A stretch of 21,081 bases of DNA from Arcicella sp043769985 (GTDB lineage: Bacteria > Bacteroidota > Bacteroidia > Cytophagales > Spirosomataceae): assembly GCA_043769985.1 (NCBI GenBank), contig JAYVIV010000003.1, forward strand, positions 1-21,081, in the 5' to 3' direction. Both the position numbers and the translations under genes were made by a program. Every line of letters starts with the position of its first letter. Positions within the stretch are counted from its first letter, which is position 1. Below are positions 13,907 through 21,060 of this stretch, piece after piece. The notes under the pieces were generated by a model. The model ran no database searches. It saw only the letters and a program-made list of their open reading frames with translations, and was not told the DNA's origin.

Positions 13907-15240
13907 CCCATTTCTTTAATTTTACTTTCAATAAGTTTAGTATGACGTTTCATTTCTTCATTCACAATTTGATTAATTTCTTTCTCGGTTAATTGTTCGG
14001 AATAGGGTTTTTCAAGCAACTTAGAATTTCCAAATGCAATTATATAACTTTCTTTTTCAAATGAAATATTAATTTTACTCTGAAAATCAAATGGTTGAAG
14101 GTAATTATGTTTAAAATTAAAATATTTATAATTTAAAGAAATATCACTAGTCTTATTATAGAAGTCATTGCTTATTATTTGCATGCGTTCAATAGAAAAA
14201 TCTTTATTTTCAGGCGTAAAACTGTAACTATGAGTTCCGATTGAAATCATTATATCTGTATTAGAATAAAAACTATCAAACTTTAAAGATTTATTGAGAA
14301 AGTTAATATTCAACCCTAACAAACTGCCGTTATAAATTTCAATCATAGTTTCTTTATTTTTGAACATTCCAAGATTCCTTCCAACCCCCTTCAACTTCTG
14401 TTCCAACAAAGCAATCTCTTTATCCAAGTCATCAGGTTCTTCAATTGATTCTCCTTTTACTCCTTTGAGCATTATTTCCAAAGAATGAATAAGGTTTTGA
14501 GCGATGTATTCTACAAAAGGTTCTAAATTTCCTGCATCGGCTAAACGTAAAACATTGAAATAGTTTTCTTTATCTTCAGTTTTGATAATGGCAGGTGGAT
14601 AGCCAAATCGCATCAAAATAAAATTCATTATTAATCTTGCTGTTCTTCCATTTCCATCATCAAAAGGGTGAATTCTAATAAAACGATAATGAAACTTTGC
14701 TGCCAACAAAATGGGTTCTACATCACTTTGAGCTTGTTCTTCTTTGTACCAAGCCATCAAATCTCCCATTTTTGCGGGTGTTTCTTCGGGGCTTGCAAAA
14801 TAGAAGATTTCTCCCGTTTGGGTTTCTACATGATTCGGATCTGTCTTGTATTTTCCAACCGAAATTCTTCTTGTTGTAGGGATTCCTTCGGGCGAAATTG
14901 CCTTTTTTTCATAAGATTCTTTCAATAATAAGGTATGTAATTCACGAATAAAATTTTCAGTTAATGGACGTTCTTGTTTTATAATATCTTCAATCCATTT
15001 CACGGCTTCATCGTGTCCAGTTATCTCAAAATGGTCTTTTAGTGGTTTTCCTTGTGCCGTTAAACCAAACAAAATTAGTGCTTTTGTTTCGCCATAAGTT
15101 AGACTATTTCCTTCCAAATGGTTGGAATTATAATTCCAATCTAAACGAAATTTTTGCATAATCATTCCTTCCTGCTCTTTGTTGAGAGGGCGAAATGTAT
15201 CTAACTCACTTTTTAACTCCTTAATTTGTTGGTATATCAT
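13903..15240 (-). CDS. Fic family protein with N-terminal inhibitory motif and unknown C-terminal domain
   Basis: A 445-residue Fic-domain protein that probably transfers AMP (or a similar nucleotide) to a target protein. The canonical catalytic motif HPFDDGNGRTAR is at 191-202 with His191 as the general base. Near the N-terminus 'SNHLEG' (39-44) matches the inhibitory helix motif [S/T]xxxE[G/N] of class II Fic enzymes, in which Glu43 blocks the ATP site. After the Fic core (to about 270), a region of about 170 residues follows: a helical stretch, then a beta-rich section (about 320-410, many Asn, Phe, Tyr, Ser) that I do not recognise, ending in a charged helix. The DNA encoding it (about 14000-14350) is distinctly AT-rich. 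The gene is 13 bp behind pdxJ and overlaps pbpC by 4 bp. The target is unknown. Confidence 0.85.
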   Translation of the reverse strand: MIYQQIKELKSELDTFRPLNKEQEGMIMQKFRLDWNYNSNHLEGNSLTYGETKALILFGLTAQGKPLKDHFEITGHDEAVKWIEDIIKQERPLTENFIRELHTLLLKESYEKKAISPEGIPTTRRISVGKYKTDPNHVETQTGEIFYFASPEETPAKMGDLMAWYKEEQAQSDVEPILLAAKFHYRFIRIHPFDDGNGRTARLIMNFILMRFGYPPAIIKTEDKENYFNVLRLADAGNLEPFVEYIAQNLIHSLEIMLKGVKGESIEEPDDLDKEIALLEQKLKGVGRNLGMFKNKETMIEIYNGSLLGLNINFLNKSLKFDSFYSNTDIMISIGTHSYSFTPENKDFSIERMQIISNDFYNKTSDISLNYKYFNFKHNYLQPFDFQSKINISFEKESYIIAFGNSKLLEKPYSEQLTEKEINQIVNEEMKRHTKLIESKIKEMG

Positions 15241-15253
15241 TTGATTTTAAGTT

Positions 15254-15979
15254 TTAATCAACCACCTTCGTCTCCCGCAAATACAACTGAACAGCATTCT
15301 CTAAACCTAAATACAAAGCATCACAAACCAAAGCATGACCAATGGAAACTTCTAAGAGATTGGGAATATTTTGTTGGAAATAACGCAAATTATCCAAACT
15401 CAAATCATGTCCTGCGTTGATACCTAAACCTAATTCATTAGCTTTTTGAGCGGCTACAATAAAGTCTTTAATCGCCAATTCACGATTTTTGAAGTAGTTT
15501 TCCGCATAAGGTTCGGTGTATAATTCTATTCTGTCCGTTCCCGTTTCTTTTGCCCCTTCAACCATACGTGGGTCAGCATCCACGAAGATTGACGTTCTGA
15601 TTCCTGCCTCTTTAAATTGGGCGATGAGATCTTGCAAAAGGCTTTTGTGGGTAACCGTGTCCCAACCTGCGTTTGACGTAACCGCTCCCAAAATATCTGG
15701 AACTAATGTCACTTGTGTAGGGCAATTAGCAAGGACTAATTCCACAAATTTTGCCTCAGTTGGGTTGCCTTCAATGTTAAATTCTGTCGTTACCACCTCT
15801 TTCAAATCATAAACGTCACGATAACGAATATGGCGTTCGTCGGGACGTGGGTGTACTGTAATTCCTTCCGCACCGAAACGCTCGCAGTCCAACGCTACTT
15901 TTACTACATTTGGATTATCGCCTCCTCTCGAATTACGAAGGGTAGCTATTTTGTTGATATTAACACTCAGCTTTGTCAT
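15254..15979 (-). CDS. pdxJ: pyridoxine 5'-phosphate synthase
   Basis: The 241-residue TIM-barrel enzyme condenses 1-deoxy-D-xylulose 5-phosphate with 3-amino-2-oxopropyl phosphate to make pyridoxine 5'-phosphate, the last ring-forming step of DXP-dependent vitamin B6 synthesis. Conserved features include 'LSVNINKIATLRNSRGG' (4-20), the loop 'HPRPDERHI' (43-51, His43), Glu70 in 'EFNIEG', the 'NAGHDL' segment with His191 and 'EVSIGHAL' (210-217) for phosphate binding; these positions match His45, Glu72 and His193 of the E. coli enzyme. Length is typical. It is first in a tight minus-strand group pdxJ-fic-pbpC; there is no obvious functional link to the downstream genes. Confidence 0.96.
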   Translation of the reverse strand: MTKLSVNINKIATLRNSRGGDNPNVVKVALDCERFGAEGITVHPRPDERHIRYRDVYDLKEVVTTEFNIEGNPTEAKFVELVLANCPTQVTLVPDILGAVTSNAGWDTVTHKSLLQDLIAQFKEAGIRTSIFVDADPRMVEGAKETGTDRIELYTEPYAENYFKNRELAIKDFIVAAQKANELGLGINAGHDLSLDNLRYFQQNIPNLLEVSIGHALVCDALYLGLENAVQLYLRETKVVD

Positions 15980-16142
15980 ATTTTCAATTTTGTTTGATGC
16001 TTAATCTGTTAGGATGAATGAATGAATGTTTTTAAGTTTGTGTTTTAATAAAATAACAAGATAGTTGATGGATTGTTAAAAATTGTATTTATAGGCAATT
16101 TCTCTACCATTCACTCAGATTATCATTCAAAATTGATAAAAA

Positions 16143-16595
16143 ATGTCATTAAAAACTAATATCGACAACGGCATTAAAGATGCTATGCGTGCTAAAGACC
16201 AAGACCGTCTCAGAACGCTCCGTGCTATCAAAGCAATGATTTTAATTGAAGAAACTTCTGGCACAAACACAGGAGGCGACCTTTCAGCAGACGTTGAAAT
16301 GAAATTATTGACCAAAGCCGCCAAACAACGCAGAGATTCTTTGGAAATATACGTATCCCAAAATCGTACTGATTTAGCTGAAACCGAACAGTCAGAATTG
16401 ACAATCATCGAAGAGTTTTTACCGAAACAATTATCGGAAGATGAACTAAGAGCAAAATTAGAGGAAATCAAAATTCGTGTGGGTGCATCTGCCCCTTCTG
16501 ATATGGGTAAAATGATGGGTGTAGCCACCAAAGAATTAGCGGGTTTAGCAGACGGAAAAGTGGTTTCTGCGATGGTAAAAACACTTTTGTCTTAG
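16143..16595 (+). CDS. GatB/YqeY domain-containing protein
   Basis: The 150-residue product resembles YqeY: 'KDAMRAKDQDRLRTLRAIKAMI' near the N-terminus, 'KQRRDSLEIYVSQNRTDLAETEQSELTIIEEFLPKQLSEDEL' in the middle, and a C-terminal 'MGKMMGVATKELAGLADGKVVSAMVK' that corresponds to the helical tail domain shared with the tRNA amidotransferase subunit GatB. Stand-alone proteins of this family are widespread; a role in tRNA-dependent amidation is suggested only by the shared domain. Length is normal, and the start is supported by a full-length N-terminal helix. The stop codon TAG coincides with the first base of a palindromic repeat. It is divergent from pdxJ across a 163-bp gap. Confidence 0.9.
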   Translation: MSLKTNIDNGIKDAMRAKDQDRLRTLRAIKAMILIEETSGTNTGGDLSADVEMKLLTKAAKQRRDSLEIYVSQNRTDLAETEQSELTIIEEFLPKQLSEDELRAKLEEIKIRVGASAPSDMGKMMGVATKELAGLADGKVVSAMVKTLLS

Positions 16596-16672
16596 TTATG
16601 AATTATGAGTGATGAATTATGAATTAAACGTTTTTCCATAACTCATCACTCATAATTTATAACTCATAACTA
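16593..16672. repeat. 80-bp inverted repeat filling the yqeY-like / cvpA-like gap
   Basis: The left part begins TAGTTATGA with the stop codon of the upstream gene and continues ATTATGAGTGATGA; the right part reads back as TAGTTATGAGTTATAA followed by ATTATGAGTGATGA. The arms agree except for a 7-base gap on the left and one mismatch. The element ends one base before the ATG at 16674, so the entire spacer is repeat sequence. It resembles common ATTATGA-type dispersed repeats of Bacteroidota. Confidence 0.8.
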
Positions 16673-16673
16673 C

Positions 16674-17183
16674 ATGCAATTAATCGACATTCTCATACTT
16701 CTTCCCACGCTTTGGGGAGCATACATCGGCTATCAACGGGGCATCATTATTGAGGTCATTTCGATAGCGGCTTTTGTGATTTCGGTCATTATTGGTTTTC
16801 GGGCTTTGGGGTATGCGGGAGATTTAATTTCGCCTTACGTAAATAATCGTATGACCGAAAAATTAGTGCCTTACATTGGTTTTGGAGCGGTATTTTTCCC
16901 AATTGTATTTTTGATTAATAAATTAGGTTGGACATTGCGAAAATCAATCAGATATACAGTTTTTGGCAGTTTTGACTCGCTCGCAGGAGCAATTGTGGGA
17001 GCATTGACATGGGTGTTTGGCATTAGCATTTTTATCTGGCTTACGTCTTCTATCGGTATAAAATTTCCAGAAAAAGAAACGCAAAATACGTATTTATACC
17101 CTTTAGTGAAACCTCTCGCTCCCAAAATTATCGAAAAAGCCATCGACGTTGTGCCAAAACAAATCAACAAATGGCGAGCTTAA
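16674..17183 (+). CDS. CvpA family inner membrane protein
   Basis: The 169-residue protein has four membrane helices (about 2-30, 62-85, 100-124 region). The opening 'IDILILLPTLWGAYIGYQRG' with 'GIIIEVISIAAF' matches the CvpA/colicin V production family, where the first helix pair ends in GxxxG(F/Y)xRG. E. coli CvpA is needed for colicin V export, but in most bacteria the role is a general envelope function that is not settled. Gene order with the YqeY-like gene is co-directional across an 80-bp repeat-filled gap. The C-terminal tail (about 140-169) is amphipathic and soluble. No other signature is visible. Confidence 0.88.
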   Translation: MQLIDILILLPTLWGAYIGYQRGIIIEVISIAAFVISVIIGFRALGYAGDLISPYVNNRMTEKLVPYIGFGAVFFPIVFLINKLGWTLRKSIRYTVFGSFDSLAGAIVGALTWVFGISIFIWLTSSIGIKFPEKETQNTYLYPLVKPLAPKIIEKAIDVVPKQINKWRA

Positions 17184-17188
17184 TTGTT

Positions 17189-17385
17189 GGAACGCAGATG
17201 ACGCAGATGCCTGTGGCAACGCAGATTTACGCAGATTTTTTGTGAGTTAGTATCATTACTATTTTGAAGAATAACTTTATAACATTTTGCTAATCAGAAT
17301 ATTAACTAATAATTTCAGTTGTAAATCTTCCTTTTTTATCTGCGTAAATCTGCGTTGCCGAAGGCATCTGCGTCATCTGCGTGCC
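17189..17385. repeat. inverted repeat with 48-bp arms enclosing the thioredoxin-gene upstream region
   Basis: Arms at 17189-17236 and 17338-17385 match in 45 of 48 positions; each carries four ACGCAGAT words. The 101-base centre has no recognisable gene but holds the region where the promoter of the following gene must lie. The right arm ends 13 bases before the ATG at 17399. A transcript through it could fold into a long hairpin that hides the start region. Confidence 0.8.
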
Positions 17386-17398
17386 ATCTTTATTTCGT

Positions 17399-18721
17399 AT
17401 GAAAAAACTCTTCTTATTCTTTTCTTTACCCCTCATCATCCCAATAACCCATGCCCAAGAAATTAATTTTGAGAAGGGAACTTGGAAAGATGCGGTGGCA
17501 AAGGCGAAAACGCAAAATAAGCCCATTTTCATAGATTTTTTCACTACTTGGTGCGGACCTTGCAAACTTCTTGACCAAAAGGTTTATGCAAAACCCGAAG
17601 TTATTCAGAAGATGAATGCCAATTTTATCAATGTCAAAATTGATGCAGAAAAAGGTGAAGGGCCAGATTTGGCAAGGCGTTTTGAAGTGAGTGCTTATCC
17701 TTTTTTAGTTTGGGCGGATAAAAATCAAAATGTATTGCTGACCGATGCAGGATATATGCCCGTAGGTGAGTTTATGAAATCGGTGGATAATGCTTTGAAT
17801 CAATATAAAGAAGGACGTTTGGAAGATTATGAAAACCAATATCGGGCGGGGAAAAGAGATGCGACTTTTATGGCAGATTTTATCAATAAACGCCGTGCAT
17901 TGGTAATGGATAATCGGGAATTATTGGAACAGTATTTATTGGCAATTCCAGTCAATGAACAAACTTCTGAAAAGACCTTAAAATTATTAGCTGAAAATAC
18001 TTTTACGCTCAATGGAAAGGCAATTGAGATACTTAAAAATCAATCCGATTTCAAGAAATATACTATTTCAACGCTGGAAATAGTATCAAGTACGATGATG
18101 GAATATTTTCGTAATGCTCTCAGAACCAAGAATTTAGATTTATTAGAAAGATTAGCTTCTCATAATCTACAACTCAATCCCGTTGAGGCAGGGCGACAAA
18201 ATGAGCGTTACCGAATGGAATTTTACAAATCCACGAATAACACGCCCAAGTATTTAGAAACTGCTCAAAAATTAGCTGATAAATACTTAATGAATGTCTC
18301 CCAGGAAGAATTAAAAAAGCAAAATCAAGTTCATTTTCAGGAGTTTATGATGCCATATCGTATTGGAAAATCAGATTCTTTAAAGGTTGGTAAAATTCGA
18401 TTTGATGCTATGAAACAATTGCACAGCCGTTATGCAAGCATCAATTTTGCATCAGATTTAGACGGTTTGGCACAAGAATTTTATAGAAATGTAAACGATA
18501 AAACCACGCTCCAAAAAGCAATTTCTTGGATAAAAAGAGCCAACGAAATTGACGAAACGCCCGATTATTGGAATACTTATGCACACCTATTATATAAAAT
18601 GGGTATCAAATCAGAAGCAATCACTGCCCAAGAAAAAGCTTTGAATTTAGCCAAAACTTTGAAAGGATTAACGTTTAAATATGAAGAGGAGTTGGTGAAG
18701 ATGAAGGCAGGGAAATTGTAA
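17399..18721 (+). CDS. secreted thioredoxin-domain protein with helical TPR-like tail
   Basis: The 440-residue product starts at 17399, where MKKLFLFFSLPLIIPITHAQ forms a signal peptide; the ATG six codons upstream (17381) would put charged residues in front of it and lies in the repeat arm. Mature residues about 25-150 form a thioredoxin fold: 'KPIFIDFFTTWCGPCKLLDQ' with redox pair Cys52-Cys55, and cis-Pro101 in 'SAYPFLVWAD'. Residues about 170-440 are helical, with a TPR-like repeat near the end ('YWNTYAHLLYKMGIKSEAITAQEKALNLA'). It probably catalyses thiol-disulfide exchange in the periplasm; its partner is unknown. A similar domain order is common in Bacteroidota extracytoplasmic thioredoxin-family proteins. 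Confidence 0.9.
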   Translation: MKKLFLFFSLPLIIPITHAQEINFEKGTWKDAVAKAKTQNKPIFIDFFTTWCGPCKLLDQKVYAKPEVIQKMNANFINVKIDAEKGEGPDLARRFEVSAYPFLVWADKNQNVLLTDAGYMPVGEFMKSVDNALNQYKEGRLEDYENQYRAGKRDATFMADFINKRRALVMDNRELLEQYLLAIPVNEQTSEKTLKLLAENTFTLNGKAIEILKNQSDFKKYTISTLEIVSSTMMEYFRNALRTKNLDLLERLASHNLQLNPVEAGRQNERYRMEFYKSTNNTPKYLETAQKLADKYLMNVSQEELKKQNQVHFQEFMMPYRIGKSDSLKVGKIRFDAMKQLHSRYASINFASDLDGLAQEFYRNVNDKTTLQKAISWIKRANEIDETPDYWNTYAHLLYKMGIKSEAITAQEKALNLAKTLKGLTFKYEEELVKMKAGKL

Positions 18722-18766
18722 AAGTTTAAAATAGGTTAAAACCATCAAAAAATAAAAGGCTCTGTA

Positions 18767-18940
18767 AGGAACTGGAATTAAATAACTTATGCATCTTCAC
18801 TTGCTCTTTTACATCACTCTTCGTTGCGGAGTGGTGCTCATTCAAATCCTCGTGTAACGCTGTTAAACTGCGGTTTTCTGCCTCAATAGATACAAGAATA
18901 TTTACCTAAAACTTAGATAACTTATTTAATTCCTGTTCCT
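18767..18940. mobile_element. 174-bp MITE-like relic with 24-bp terminal inverted repeats
   Basis: Ends at 18767-18790 and 18917-18940 are inverted repeats with 22 of 24 matches, of the form AGGAAC-w-GGAATTAAATAA-s-TTAT. The centre keeps a minus-strand open frame without a start codon (SIEAENRSLTALHEDL, then NEHHSATKSDVKEQ) of coiled-coil character, ending through the left repeat. No clear target-site duplication is visible. It looks like a deleted insertion sequence or a miniature inverted-repeat element; I do not recognise the family. Confidence 0.6.
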
Positions 18941-18983
18941 AAGGTATAATTTTAGATTCCAAAAACTATGTAATAATTTGGTG

Positions 18984-19022
18984 CAAAAACAAAAGCTCTC
19001 ACGCACAAAGTGCGTGAGAGCT
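18984..19022 (-). terminator. intrinsic terminator of the TonB-domain gene
   Basis: A perfect 13-bp stem AGCTCTCACGCAC (18994-19006) and GTGCGTGAGAGCT (19010-19022) with a 3-base loop is followed on the minus strand by TTTTGTTTTTG, the layout of a strong rho-independent terminator about 90 bases after the stop at 19112. Confidence 0.85.
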
Positions 19023-19111
19023 AAGAATATTTATTTAAAGTAAGGATTTACAATTTTAAAAGACACTACATTCACTTGACTCTATTCAATCTTTCAGTGA
19101 ACTCATAGTGG

Positions 19112-19615
19112 TTAGAATTTTATTGGTAACACATAATATGATGCCACTTCAATTCCCTGAATTTTTGCGGGATTCCAAGAACCCATTTTCTTCACAACTT
19201 TGATTGCCTCGGCACTCAACATCGGGTCGGCGGGGCTTGCCAAAACGTGAACTTTGCTGATTTCTCCATAACGCTCAACCATGAATCTAATCAAAACAGT
19301 TTCGCCTTTTGAATTCTTTGGACGAACAATGTTTTGTCCGATAAATTTTCTAAGTCCTTCTTGCCCATCTGGAAAAGAGGCAGGATTTTCAACATCATAA
19401 TAAGTTGAATCTCTATCGACCGTCATACTCTTGAAACGCAAGGCACGAACTTTGTCCTTATCTTCAAGAACTGTTTCATTGCTTCCGAAGTCTAAAATAT
19501 TGGCAATTAGAGCTTTATCTTTTACTGAAAAGGTGGTTGGAGTCAAAGCAATCTTTTGTGCTTGGCCCATAAATGCTATAAGTAACAGCACAGTTGAAAA
19601 TGTAAAGTTTTTCAT
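19112..19615 (-). CDS. secreted TonB C-terminal-domain protein
   Basis: The 167-residue protein has an N-terminal signal peptide (MKNFTFSTVLLLIAFMGQAQ) and a TonB C-terminal domain at about 75-167, with the telltale 'FPDGQEGLRKFIGQNIVRP' opening, 'GETVLIRFMVERYGEISKVHVL' strands and the closing 'SWNPAKIQG' loop. In classical TonB this domain touches the TonB box of outer membrane receptors. Here the cytoplasmic anchor and proline linker are missing, so the protein is probably free in the periplasm, a common arrangement in Bacteroidota whose function is not settled; energy transduction should not be assumed. It is a single-gene unit with its own promoter far upstream (19828-19835) and its own terminator. 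Confidence 0.82.
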   Translation of the reverse strand: MKNFTFSTVLLLIAFMGQAQKIALTPTTFSVKDKALIANILDFGSNETVLEDKDKVRALRFKSMTVDRDSTYYDVENPASFPDGQEGLRKFIGQNIVRPKNSKGETVLIRFMVERYGEISKVHVLASPADPMLSAEAIKVVKKMGSWNPAKIQGIEVASYYVLPIKF

Positions 19616-19827
19616 GACTCTATAAGTTTAAAATTTCCACAATTAAGAAATTGAGAAACGTAACAACTTGATAAGAAAACAAGGTTGTTAAAAATTGCAA
19701 ACTTGATTTCTGACTGTCATGGCGGTTACGGTCATTAATCTTAATGTGAAAATTTCTCTTATAGCAAATAGAGTAACTCCACAAAGTAAAGATTTCCAAA
19801 AAGTGTGCCAACTTTTTGTTTGTTATA

Positions 19828-19860
19828 CAAAGATATGAAAATGTAATTCATATATCCAAA
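19828..19860 (-). promoter_or_regulatory. Bacteroidota-type promoter of the TonB-domain gene
   Basis: On the minus strand TTTG (19860-19857) and TATCTTTG (19835-19828) are separated by 21 bases, a good match to the -33 / -7 TAnnTTTG pattern. Transcription would begin near 19822, giving a leader of about 205 bases. Confidence 0.7.
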
Positions 19861-20004
19861 TTTTTTACAAAAAAATATTTATTCGTAACTTATTGTAAAA
19901 TAGGCATTTAAGTACCTTTACCTAAATTTATTATTTAATAAAATTTGTACTGAATTAAGTCTTTTAACTTTCAAAAATATTATTATTCTGATTTGATAAA
20001 AAAT

Positions 20005-20052
20005 AAAAAAGTGAATTTAAATTGTTGGCACGCAATTTAAACCCACTTTTTT
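20005..20052. terminator. bidirectional terminator behind the holin-family gene
   Basis: The stem AAAAAAGTG + TTTAAATTG (20005-20024) pairs with CAATTTAAA + CACTTTTTT (20033-20052), with a 2-by-2 internal mismatch and an 8-base loop. The A and T runs make it an intrinsic terminator readable on the minus strand, 40 bases after the stop at 20092. Confidence 0.8.
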
Positions 20053-20091
20053 ATAGGAAAACGAATAAAAAATATTGTACTTTTCTAAGAA

Positions 20092-20436
20092 TTAGTCACC
20101 ATCAAACATCAGGCCTAAGATGTACGAAATAAAAGAAAGTGCGAAACTAAAAATTAGGGGTGGAATAAATCCACGAACTGAAAATCCGTTAATAAAGTAA
20201 TCGACGATATAAACAGTTATCACATTGATTACCAGCAAGAAGAGTCCGAGTGTTAAAATAGTAATCGGAAAACTGATAAGTTTCAAAATGGGTTTTATAA
20301 AAGTATTGGCAAAACCCATTGCTAAAGCCACATAAATGGAAGTTTCGAAGCCATCAATTTTAATGCCATTGATATATCTGGCCCCGAACATTATTGCAGC
20401 GGCAATAATAACGTATTTAATTATCAGGTTTATCAT
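20092..20436 (-). CDS. phage_holin_4_2 (YvlD-like) family small membrane protein
   Basis: The 114-residue protein consists of four membrane helices (about 3-20, 30-48, 54-80, 88-110). The middle segment 'FANTFIKPILKLISFPITILTLGLFLLVINVIT' is the hallmark of the family known as phage holin 4_2 or mycobacterial 4TM, common on chromosomes without phage. Despite the name there is no lysis gene nearby, so a phage role is unlikely; function is unknown. It starts 24 bp behind hisIE, probably in the same transcript, and is followed by a terminator. Confidence 0.85.
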   Translation of the reverse strand: MINLIIKYVIIAAAIMFGARYINGIKIDGFETSIYVALAMGFANTFIKPILKLISFPITILTLGLFLLVINVITVYIVDYFINGFSVRGFIPPLIFSFALSFISYILGLMFDGD

Positions 20437-20460
20437 AAGTTTGGGTTTAAGATTGGAAGA

Positions 20461-21060
20461 TTATTTACTGTGACGTTCACGAAGTACGTCAATAATTGCG
20501 TCAAAATCAATGCCTCTCTGTTCTAAAAGTACCAAATAATGAAATAATAAATCAGCGGCTTCGTCTTTGAACAAATCATCGTTAGAATCCATTGCTTCAA
20601 TCACTAATTCAACTGCTTCTTCGCCTACTTTCTGAGCAATTTTGTTTGTTCCTTTTTCAAAAAGACTTGCCGTATATGATTTTTCGGATGGATTATTTTT
20701 TCTATCTCTGATTACCGCCTTTAAATGATTCAACCAACCTGCTTGTCCTGGTTCGTTCTTTTCATCCCAACAAGTATCAGCACCTGTATGACACGTTGGT
20801 CCGTCGGGATTTACTTTTATCAAGAGTGTATCTTCATCACAATCTACCTTAATATCTACGACGTGCAGAAAATTATTAGAGGTTTCACCCTTTGTCCACA
20901 GGCGTTGTTTAGAACGACTGAAAAATGTTACGATTCCTTCTTTCTCAGTTTTTTCGAGAGCCTCTTGGTTCATGTAGCCAAGCATCAAAACTTTATCGGT
21001 TTTGGCATCTTGGATAATGGCAGGTACAAGTCCGCCTTGTTTATTGAAATCTAAATTCAT
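20461..21060 (-). CDS. hisIE: bifunctional phosphoribosyl-AMP cyclohydrolase / phosphoribosyl-ATP pyrophosphohydrolase
   Basis: The 199-residue fusion carries out the second and third steps of histidine synthesis, from phosphoribosyl-ATP to ProFAR. The N-terminal HisI domain (1-110) shows 'FFSRSKQRLWTKGETSNN' (46-63), the metal ligands Asp73, Asp75 and Asp77 in DCDED, and the zinc cysteines Cys74, Cys90 and Cys97 ('CHTGADTCW'). The HisE domain (about 125-199) has 'SYTASLF', 'KVGEEAVELVIEA' (Glu147, Glu148) and 'DEAADLLFHYLVLL' (Glu167, Asp170). Length fits the usual HisIE of about 200 residues. It starts 21 bases from the window edge, so it is probably the 3' part of a his operon whose other genes lie outside; the membrane gene follows 24 bp downstream. 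Confidence 0.96.
   Translation of the reverse strand: MNLDFNKQGGLVPAIIQDAKTDKVLMLGYMNQEALEKTEKEGIVTFFSRSKQRLWTKGETSNNFLHVVDIKVDCDEDTLLIKVNPDGPTCHTGADTCWDEKNEPGQAGWLNHLKAVIRDRKNNPSEKSYTASLFEKGTNKIAQKVGEEAVELVIEAMDSNDDLFKDEAADLLFHYLVLLEQRGIDFDAIIDVLRERHSK

Larger units (their letters stand above)
18722..19111. other. 390-bp intergenic region, no intact gene
   Basis: This convergent gap holds the MITE-like relic and the terminator hairpin at 18994-19022, both listed separately. Nothing else was seen. Confidence 0.7.
19616..20091. other. 476-bp intergenic region with long 5' leader
   Basis: From left to right it contains the roughly 205-base leader of the TonB-domain gene, its promoter (19828-19860) and the terminator of the holin-family gene (20005-20052). 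An open frame of 63 codons at 19620-19811 (minus) has no family resemblance and is not called. Bases 19861-20004 are AT-rich with nothing recognised. Confidence 0.6.

Noticed and set aside
16012..16028. GAATGAATGAATG short tandem repeat upstream of pdxJ as a phase-variable tract
   Set aside because: Only about three copies of a 4-base unit in a non-coding leader; too short to support a claim.
17381..17398. Alternative upstream start of the thioredoxin-domain gene
   Set aside because: It begins in the repeat arm and would bury the signal peptide behind extra residues; the start at 17399 gives a normal signal peptide.
19620..19811. 63-codon minus-strand open frame in the TonB-gene leader
   Set aside because: No family resemblance, ends just before the start of the real gene, and codon composition looks like non-coding sequence.
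20092..20436. Prophage remnant suggested by the holin-type name
   Set aside because: The family is common on chromosomes, there are no other phage genes, and the neighbour is hisIE.
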